From the NCBI RefSeq assembly GCF_009208555.1, contig NZ_WFLI01000013.1:62001-126000 (forward strand): a stretch of DNA of 64,000 nt, written 5' to 3'. A model generated the notes under the pieces. It worked only from the letters and a program-made list of their open reading frames with translations. It did not search any database and had not been told where the DNA came from. This DNA comes from Janthinobacterium violaceinigrum (GTDB taxonomy: Bacteria; Pseudomonadota; Gammaproteobacteria; Burkholderiales; Burkholderiaceae_D). Below are positions 58,672 through 64,000 of the stretch, piece by piece. Numbering within the stretch: position 1 is the stretch's first letter; each line of letters starts with the position of its first letter. The translations under genes were made by a program, and so were the position numbers.

Positions 58672-59769
58672 ATGCGAAAAAAGAATACTGTAGCCCGGAC
58701 ACCCAGCACCGCCACCCGCGCCATCCCCGGCGCCGGACGGCGCGTGACCTCATATGACGTGGCCCTGCTGGCCGGCGTGTCGCAATCGGCCGTATCGCGC
58801 TGCTTCAAGCCGGGCGCCAGCATCTCGCCCGCCACCCATGCCAAGGTCATGCAGGCGGCCATCACCCTCGATTACATCCCCAACGCGGCCGCGCGCAGCC
58901 TGATCACGCGGCGCTCGAACCTGGTGGCCGTCATCATTTCCAACCTGGCCAATCTGTACTATCCGCAAGTGCTGTCCGACCTGAGCCAGCAAATCGCCCG
59001 CCTGGGCAAGCGCCTGCTGCTGTTTACCCTGGAGCGCGAAGCGGACATCGGCAAGGTCTTGAGCGATGTGTGGCAATACCAGGTCGATGGCGCCGTCGTG
59101 GCCGCCTGCCTGTCGGACGAGCAGATGGCCGAGTTCGGCCGGCGCGACGTGCCGCTGGTGCTGTTCAATCGCAGTCCCCGCGAACACGCCGTGCATGCCG
59201 TGCTGTGCGACCAGGCCGAAGCGGCGCGCCTGCTCGTGTCGCGCCTGGCCGAAGCGGGCCACCGCCAGTTTGCCATCATCGACGGCCCCGGCGACTCGGC
59301 CGTCGCGCAGGAACGCAAAACCGGCATGCTGGACCGCTTGCTGAGCCTGGGCTTGCCCGCGCCCATCGTTGTCAGCGGCAACTACGATTACGCCAGCGGC
59401 GGACGGGGCTTGCGCAAGGTCATCGACCGCCTAGGCCGCGTGCCGGACGCCGTCATTTGCGGCAACGACATCATGGCCATCGGCTGCCTGGACACGGCGC
59501 GCCACCAGATGGGCATCCAGGTGCCGCTGCAGATGTCCGTGGCCGGCTTCGATGCGCTGGAAGCGTCCGGCTGGCTCAGCTATGACATCACCACCCTGCG
59601 CCAGCCCGTGCAAAAGATGGCCACCGACGCCGTCGCCATGCTGGACGAACTGATGGAGCGGCGCGGCGGCATTGCCGAGCGCAGGCGCTATTGCTCGTAT
59701 CTGGTGGAGGGCAGCACGGCGCGGCTGACCGGCGCACCTCCCCACTTCGGCATGATGGCTGCCGCCTGA
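58672..59769 (+). CDS. LacI family transcriptional regulator
   Basis: 365 residues from the ATG at 58672 (MRKKNTVARTPSTATRAIPG). The frame extends upstream without support. The helix-turn-helix and hinge are at about residues 26-80 (TSYDVALLAGVSQSAVSRCF, DYIPNAAARSLITRRSN). The effector domain is of the periplasmic sugar-binding type (DGAVVAACLSDEQMAEFGRR, VPDAVICGNDIMAIGC, VAGFDALEASGWL). The final tail, after RLTGAPPHFGM, is short. No sugar-uptake or sugar-catabolic genes adjoin, so its targets are unknown. A perfect 9-bp hairpin overlaps its stop codon. Confidence 0.92.
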   Translation: MRKKNTVARTPSTATRAIPGAGRRVTSYDVALLAGVSQSAVSRCFKPGASISPATHAKVMQAAITLDYIPNAAARSLITRRSNLVAVIISNLANLYYPQVLSDLSQQIARLGKRLLLFTLEREADIGKVLSDVWQYQVDGAVVAACLSDEQMAEFGRRDVPLVLFNRSPREHAVHAVLCDQAEAARLLVSRLAEAGHRQFAIIDGPGDSAVAQERKTGMLDRLLSLGLPAPIVVSGNYDYASGGRGLRKVIDRLGRVPDAVICGNDIMAIGCLDTARHQMGIQVPLQMSVAGFDALEASGWLSYDITTLRQPVQKMATDAVAMLDELMERRGGIAERRRYCSYLVEGSTARLTGAPPHFGMMAAA

Positions 59770-59789
59770 ACAACGCCTGCGGCGTTGTT
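59769..59789. repeat. Perfect inverted repeat at the LacI stop codon
   Basis: Arms AACAACGCC (59769-59777) and GGCGTTGTT (59781-59789), TGC loop. No T-run follows, so it may be a weak terminator or an RNA-stability hairpin. Confidence 0.6.
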
Positions 59790-59912
59790 GCCGGGGTTAC
59801 TCTGGTCCTTCGCCGTACTCGCGTACTGCCTTCGGGGGGCGCGCGCCTGGCTCTGGGCATTTTTCAGGCGTTCCTTCCTCTCAGACAAAACACAAAAATC
59901 CCGCGCAACAAA

Positions 59913-59938
59913 AAAACCTCGCATCGCTGCGAGGTTTT
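59913..59938. terminator. Rho-independent terminator between LacI and DUF937 genes
   Basis: Perfect 11-bp arms AAAACCTCGCA (59913-59923) and TGCGAGGTTTT (59928-59938), loop TCGC. Works for the DUF937 gene on the minus strand (followed there by T residues) and can also stop rightward reads from the LacI gene. Confidence 0.88.
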
Positions 59939-59958
59939 CTGTTGCCGCATCGGCTGTA

Positions 59959-60378
59959 TCAACCGAAGATTTTGCCCTTGAGCATATTCAAGCCCTGGCT
60001 GACGAGGTCATTGCCCTCTGGTACTTGACCGTTCGGCGTCAGCTTGTCGATCAGCTGGGGCAGCAAGGCTGCCAAGCCGCCCGAGGCCGCGTCCGGCGCG
60101 ACGCCCGCTTTTTCCGCGATCTGGGTGATCGTGTCGGCGCCCAGCGCATCCTTGATCTGTTCGCCGGAGACGGGCGCATTGGCGCCGGTGCCGATCCAGC
60201 TGGCCACCTGGTCGCCCAGGCCGCTTTCCTGGAATTTCTGCAGCAGGCCAGGCAAGCCGCCATGCTGGTTGACCAGGTCCATCACACTGGCCATCAATCC
60301 CGACGGCGCTTCCCCATCCGCGCCCTTGTTGCCCAAAGCGCTCATCGCCTGTCCTGCAAGTTGATCTAGCAAACTCAT
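59959..60378 (-). CDS. YidB/DUF937 family protein
   Basis: 139 residues from the ATG at 60378 (MSLLDQLAGQAMSALGNKGA), with AGGAG upstream. Pattern GLMASVMDLVNQHGGLPGLLQKFQESGLGDQVASWIGTGANAPVSG, then DTITQIAEKAGVAPDAASGGLAALLPQLIDKLTPNG: the YidB-like repeat of DUF937. Cytoplasmic, helical, no catalytic residues recognisable. Function unknown, though YidB-like proteins are common single-copy genes in Proteobacteria. A terminator follows. Confidence 0.88.
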   Translation of the reverse strand: MSLLDQLAGQAMSALGNKGADGEAPSGLMASVMDLVNQHGGLPGLLQKFQESGLGDQVASWIGTGANAPVSGEQIKDALGADTITQIAEKAGVAPDAASGGLAALLPQLIDKLTPNGQVPEGNDLVSQGLNMLKGKIFG

Positions 60379-60638
60379 CGTATTCTCCTGAACGCTATCG
60401 ATTAGTGCCGCATGACTGCGGCGTGCGGCATGGCGCAGACCGTTCTCCGCCACGGAAATCATTATACTATGAATAATAACAATGCCATAATTGCAATCTC
60501 GAGACGAACGCACGGACAGGCTCACTGTAGAGCCGCCCACCTCCATCATATTTAGTTCGGCACAACATGCAAGCGTAAATTGACGGTTCGCAAAAACGTG
60601 TAGAATAAATTTTCCTACTTACTGAGGAGTATCAACAC

Positions 60639-60851
60639 ATGAACATCAATAAAGCGGTAGACAAGGCTTACGAAAAAAAGACGTTCAAGGAAATCGCTGA
60701 TGCGCCCGTCGACGCCCTGCAAGGCGTGAGCGAGAAGGATGCGGAACTGCTCAAGCAGGCATTCAATATCAAGACCGTGCGCGACCTGGCGAATCTGAAA
60801 TACTCGAAGTGGGCCCGCGCCATCGTCACCCTGGCCGATACGGAAGAATAG
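60639..60851 (+). CDS. Small conserved-looking protein (70 aa), helix-hairpin-helix-like
   Basis: MNINKAVDKAYEKKTFKEIA..., with GAGG upstream (GAGGAGTATCAACAC). The middle, LQGVSEKDAELLKQAFNIKT and VRDLANLKYSKWARAIVTLA, resembles a helix-hairpin-helix fold seen in DNA-binding modules. A terminator with CCCGCC arms follows at 60885-60910, so this is a single-gene transcript. Basic N-terminus and acidic end. I assign no function. Confidence 0.7.
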   Translation: MNINKAVDKAYEKKTFKEIADAPVDALQGVSEKDAELLKQAFNIKTVRDLANLKYSKWARAIVTLADTEE

Positions 60852-60884
60852 ACCGGGCCATGCCCCTGGCAAGCCCGCCAGCAC

Positions 60885-60910
60885 AGCCCGCCCCAGTAGG
60901 CGGGTTTTTT
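60885..60910 (+). terminator. Rho-independent terminator after the 70-aa gene
   Basis: CCCGCC (60887-60892) and GGCGGG (60899-60904), loop CCAGTA, then TTTTTT. Confidence 0.85.
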
Positions 60911-60960
60911 CATTCCAGGCAGCTAGCGGCTGGCAAGCCGCTAGTCACGCGGAGGCGCCA

Positions 60961-61677
60961 TTGGCCACGCCGCTGACCCTGCCCGGCATCTGCTGGCCCC
61001 TGCACGCGAGCACGGGCCACCTTGCCGTCACCACGTCCCACATCACGGGCCACTTTCGGGTCGGCAGGGGCGTGGATGCCATCGTGCTGTGCGATCTGCT
61101 GCCAGCAGGAAAGTTTCGCAATGGCGCGGTGCGCCACTGGTGCCGCACGCACCAGTGCTACTGGGGCACGCAGGCCGACCTGGCCGACCAGCAGGCAGGA
61201 CAGCCGATGCGCTGCCGCCTGCACGCCAGCCCCATGGGCTATCTGCTGTATCCGGAACTGTTCGACCCCATGCAGTTCCACGCCGCCACCTTGCGCCTGG
61301 GCACAGATGGCCTGCTGCAACTGCGCGCCCGGGCCGACGATGGCGGCGCCCTGTTCAGCCGCGATCTGCCGGCCCTGGCCATCGACTGCCGCGCCCTGCC
61401 CGGCCTGTTCCCGCCCGACGTCGTGCAGTTGAACGTCACGCCGCCCGCCGCGCAGGCCTTCGCCGCCGCGCTGCAGGCGGGTACGCCCCTAGGTTGCAGC
61501 GACTGCGCCCGCTGCGGCCACCCGCACCTGGACCTGGGCAGCTTCGCGCTGGCGCCGCACCGCCGCCACAGCTGCGGCCATTGCGGCCATGACGCCTCGC
61601 ACAGTGCCACGGCCATTGTCTCGACGCCCCTGTGGCGCTTGCGCGACTTGCCCCAGCGCATCACGCAATGCTTCTGA
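60961..61677 (+). CDS. Hypothetical protein with C-terminal zinc-ribbon-like cysteines
   Basis: 238 residues from a TTG at 60961, preceded by GGAGG five bases before, an unusually good Shine-Dalgarno. The N-terminal half contains VTTSHITGHFRVGRGVDAIV and HWCRTHQCYWGTQADLADQQ. The C-terminal part has two Cys/His clusters, CSDCARCGHPHLD and HSCGHCGHDASHS (seven Cys or His in CxxC type pairs), a likely zinc-binding fold. Nothing in the sequence reveals the enzymatic role, if any. No signal peptide. I know of no specific name. Confidence 0.72.
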   Translation: MATPLTLPGICWPLHASTGHLAVTTSHITGHFRVGRGVDAIVLCDLLPAGKFRNGAVRHWCRTHQCYWGTQADLADQQAGQPMRCRLHASPMGYLLYPELFDPMQFHAATLRLGTDGLLQLRARADDGGALFSRDLPALAIDCRALPGLFPPDVVQLNVTPPAAQAFAAALQAGTPLGCSDCARCGHPHLDLGSFALAPHRRHSCGHCGHDASHSATAIVSTPLWRLRDLPQRITQCF

Positions 61678-61751
61678 AGGTGCGCCCGCCCACAGTCGGC
61701 CTTGCCCCTTGCGCGTAGACTGGGGCCATCGCCACCAACAGGAATCGCGCC

Positions 61752-62225
61752 ATGCCGCACACCCCGCCACATGACGACAATAATCAGCCAGGCGAGGAAG
61801 GCGATTTGTCCGACCTGCTCAGCGAATTGCGCATCCTGCTGCCAGGCGCGCAGATGCTCACGCCCTTCCTCATCATCCTGCCCTTCAACGGCGGCTTTGC
61901 GAAGATCGTGCAGGCGGAAAAAATCGTCTTCCTGCTGACGTTTTTCCTGTCCATGACCAGCCTGGTGCTGCTCAGCGCGCCTGCCATCCAGCACCGCGTG
62001 ATGCGCCCCCTGAAAGACCGCGAGCGTTTCAAGCGCGTGGCCGACCGCATCATGATGACGGGCGCCCTGTCGCTGGCGCTGGCATTCATCCTGGGCACCA
62101 ATCTGGTGATGTCGGAAGTCTTCGGCCACGTCGCCGGCATCGTCGCCTGCGCGCTGATGGGCACGCTCATCGTCTGCATGTGGTGGTGGCTGCCCCTGTA
62201 CCTGAAACACGGCAAGCGGATTTAA
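61752..62225 (+). CDS. DUF6328 family membrane protein
   Basis: 157 residues. Hydrophilic N-terminus (MPHTPPHDDNNQPGEEGDLS), then LSELRILLPGAQMLTPFLIILPF and four predicted helices (MLTPFLIILPFNGGF, VFLLTFFLSMTSLVLLSA, MMTGALSLALAFILGTN, AGIVACALMGTLIVCMWWW). The pattern LLSELRILLPGAQ ... RMxxRxxF fits the DUF6328 family. Function not established. Its stop overlaps the stop of the LysR gene (convergent) by 4 bases. Confidence 0.8.
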   Translation: MPHTPPHDDNNQPGEEGDLSDLLSELRILLPGAQMLTPFLIILPFNGGFAKIVQAEKIVFLLTFFLSMTSLVLLSAPAIQHRVMRPLKDRERFKRVADRIMMTGALSLALAFILGTNLVMSEVFGHVAGIVACALMGTLIVCMWWWLPLYLKHGKRI

Positions 62226-63124
62226 GCGGCCACGCCCGCCTGCTCCAGCAAGGTTGCGCGGAAAATCCCCACCAGCGGCCGCAAATTCACCTTGTGCCAG
62301 GCCAGCCACAAGGGCGTGCGGTAGCTAAACCACGGCAATTCGCGCACGACCACGCCGGCCGGCGCGTGCTGGCGCAGGCTGTGCTGGATCATCGCCATGC
62401 CGAGACCGGCCGCCACCAGGCCCAGCGCCGTCAGCGGCTCCGTGGCTTCCATGCGGATATCGGGCGTAAAACCGGCGCGCGCGCAGGCAGCGATGAAGTT
62501 ATCGTGTTTCAGCACGCTTTCCTTGTGCAGCACGGCGATCCACTCCTGGCCCGCCAGGTCGGCCGGGGTCAGCTGGGCCTTGGCCGCCAGCGGATGCGTT
62601 TCCGGCAAGGCCAGCAGCATGGGGTCGCTCAGCACTTGCGCGCAATCGAGATCGGGGTCGTTCGGCAGCGGCGGTTCGCACAGCAGCGCGATGTCGAGGC
62701 TGCGCTGGCGCAAGCCTTCGATCTGCTCTGCCGAATGCAGGTTGTACAAGGCCACGTGCACCTGCGGCCGCGTGGCGCGCAAGGCGCGCAAGCCGTCCGG
62801 CAGCACGCCCGCATGCATGGCGTTTTCGATGTAGCCTATGCATAGCCCCCCTTCATCGCCGCGTCCCAGGCGCCTGGCCAGCGCTTCCAGGCGGTTGCCG
62901 TGGGTAATGAAGGCGCGCGCTTCGGCCAGGAAGGTATGGCCATCGCGCGTGAGGCGGATGCGCTGGGCGCTGCGCTCGAACAGGGTCAGGCCCAGCTTGT
63001 CTTCGAGCTGGGCGATTTGGCGGCTCAGCGGCGACTGGGAAATATGCAGGCGCTCGGCGGCCCGTCCCACATGTTCTTCCTCGGCGACGGCGATGAAGTA
63101 TTGCAATTGGCGTATGTCCAGCAT
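62222..63124 (-). CDS. LysR family transcriptional regulator
   Basis: 300 residues from the ATG at 63124 with AAAGG six bases upstream (MLDIRQLQYFIAVAEEEHVG). The winged HTH is the first ~60 residues (GRAAERLHISQSPLSRQIAQ), and the effector domain follows (LCIGYIENAMHAGVLPDGLR, ALCEPPLPN). Divergent from an aldo/keto reductase gene with a 21-base inverted repeat between them, the usual arrangement when a LysR protein controls its neighbour. Confidence 0.93.
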   Translation of the reverse strand: MLDIRQLQYFIAVAEEEHVGRAAERLHISQSPLSRQIAQLEDKLGLTLFERSAQRIRLTRDGHTFLAEARAFITHGNRLEALARRLGRGDEGGLCIGYIENAMHAGVLPDGLRALRATRPQVHVALYNLHSAEQIEGLRQRSLDIALLCEPPLPNDPDLDCAQVLSDPMLLALPETHPLAAKAQLTPADLAGQEWIAVLHKESVLKHDNFIAACARAGFTPDIRMEATEPLTALGLVAAGLGMAMIQHSLRQHAPAGVVVRELPWFSYRTPLWLAWHKVNLRPLVGIFRATLLEQAGVAA

Positions 63125-63163
63125 ATCAGACCTTTCGGGACTCAAGTTGCGCCAATTATGTCT

Positions 63164-63184
63164 TGGACAGGCTTAACTTGTCCA
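63164..63184. promoter_or_regulatory. Candidate LysR-type operator
   Basis: Arms TGGACA (63164-63169) and TGTCCA (63179-63184) separated by nine bases, in the divergent region about 40 bases from each start codon. It suits a LysR dimer (T-N11-A type spacing). Confidence 0.5.
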
Positions 63185-63226
63185 GCTATTCTGTCTGCAC
63201 TGACTCACTCATTGAAGGAAAACACC

Positions 63227-64000
63227 ATGACGATCAAACACTTACTGACAGGCAAACTGGGTTTCGGCACGGCGCCGCTGGGCAATATGTTCCGCAACAT
63301 TCCGGAAGCTGAAGCGCTGGCCACCGTCGACGCGGCCTGGGAATCGGGCATCCGCTACTTCGATACGGCCCCGTTCTACGGCGCCGGCCTGGCCGAGCTG
63401 CGCCTGGGCGCCGCCCTGAAACAGCGCCGCCGCGACGAATACGTGCTGAGCACCAAGGTGGGCCGTCTGATCCTCGACGAGCTGGAAGACCCCGCTGCCC
63501 GCGAACTGGGCGAAAAAGGGGGATTGTTCGAATTTGGTCGCAAGAACAAGATCGTCGATGACTACTCGGCGGACGCCACCCTGCGCTCGATCGAAGACAG
63601 CCTGAAACGCCTGGACACGGATCACCTCGACATCGTCTGGGTCCACGACATCGCCCAGGATTTCCACGGCGACAACTGGCTGGCGCAATTCGAGATTGCC
63701 CGCACGGGCGCCTTCCGCGTGCTGACCCGCTTGCGCGAAGAAGGCGTGATCAAGGCCTGGGGCGTGGGCGTGAACAAGGTGGAACCGCTGGAACTGACCC
63801 TGGACCTGGCCGAAGCCCAGCCCGACGCTTTCCTGCTGGCCGGCCGCTACACCCTGCTCGACCATGAGCGTGCGCTGCAACGGCTGATGCCGGCCGCAGC
63901 AGCCCAAAACGTCGACATCGTCGTGGGCGGCCCCTACAGCTCGGGCATCCTGGCCGGCGGCGCGCACTTCGAATACCAGAAAGCCTCGCCCGAGATCATT
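63227..64000 (+). CDS. Aldo/keto reductase (C-terminus cut by window edge)
   Basis: 258 codons from the ATG at 63227 (MTIKHLLTGKLGFGTAPLGN), with GAAGGAA upstream. The catalytic tetrad is readable: Asp and Tyr in DTAPFYGAG, Lys in STKVG, His in VHDI. It continues past the right edge. The layout resembles the pyridoxal 4-dehydrogenase / D-threo-aldose 1-dehydrogenase group of the family (NAD-linked oxidation of aldoses such as L-fucose), though the substrate is not certain. Divergent from a LysR regulator. Confidence 0.9.
   Translation, partial: MTIKHLLTGKLGFGTAPLGNMFRNIPEAEALATVDAAWESGIRYFDTAPFYGAGLAELRLGAALKQRRRDEYVLSTKVGRLILDELEDPAARELGEKGGLFEFGRKNKIVDDYSADATLRSIEDSLKRLDTDHLDIVWVHDIAQDFHGDNWLAQFEIARTGAFRVLTRLREEGVIKAWGVGVNKVEPLELTLDLAEAQPDAFLLAGRYTLLDHERALQRLMPAAAAQNVDIVVGGPYSSGILAGGAHFEYQKASPEII

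Overview
The window is GC-rich (mid-60s percent, judged by eye) chromosomal DNA with dense, short-spaced genes. It most resembles a member of the Oxalobacteraceae (Burkholderiales, Betaproteobacteria; Janthinobacterium, Duganella or Massilia type). This rests on the housekeeping order tig-clpP-clpX-lon-hupB-(tRNA-Asp x2)-ppiD, an HpnCDE squalene operon, a PEP-CTERM protein and the overall protein flavour. The taxon is an inference. I see no prophage, insertion sequence, CRISPR array or rRNA. Many long ORFs opposite real genes are antisense shadows caused by high GC at third codon positions.

Layout. 0-8.4 kb: a truncated zinc alcohol dehydrogenase divergent from an AraC regulator, a fused 5-oxoprolinase/hydantoinase, bifunctional Nnr (NAD(P)HX repair), and a YbbA-like ABC ATPase divergent from a TesA-like esterase. 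8.4-17.8 kb: the protein-quality-control block on the minus strand (ppiD, two tRNA-Asp, HU, Lon, ClpX, ClpP, trigger factor). 18.4-20.3 kb: a 55-codon ORF directly upstream of an HExxH-type putative peptide-modifying enzyme, then tRNA-Leu(UAG). 20.5-24.9 kb: an RND efflux pump and lipoprotein adaptor, with a decayed duplicate of the pump's 3' end. 25.2-28.3 kb: hpnC-hpnD-hpnE for squalene. 28.5-30.3 kb: a small membrane peptide, a HAAS/DUF1700 protein and a DUF2807 protein. 30.3-35 kb: a flavoprotein, a small membrane protein, and thrC-moeA-moaD. 35.3-40.6 kb: an AAA ATPase, then the threonine/glycine/serine catabolic set kbl-tdh-sdaA with a divergent XRE-cupin regulator and a candidate operator. 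40.6-41.7 kb: a PEP-CTERM protein.

42-47.2 kb holds what I consider the most interesting system: a complete five-gene, translationally coupled cluster of the families named after Salmonella STM4015, STM4014, STM4013, STM4012 and STM4011. These are a leucine-rich-repeat protein, an ATP-grasp-like protein, an alkaline-phosphatase-superfamily hydrolase, a HemW-like radical SAM protein and a second radical SAM protein. It looks like a biosynthetic or modification pathway of unknown product. The last gene runs into a palindromic repeat, also present at 36.1 kb, that supplies its C-terminus.

47.2-64 kb: a secreted prolyl oligopeptidase, an EAL-CBS-GGDEF signalling protein, an uncharacterised gene coupled to a DUF4262 gene, a Sel1-repeat protein, a DnaQ-like exonuclease, a YegD-type Hsp70, an Ig-like-repeat lipoprotein, a LacI regulator, a DUF937 protein, several small uncharacterised genes, and a LysR regulator divergent from a truncated aldo/keto reductase.
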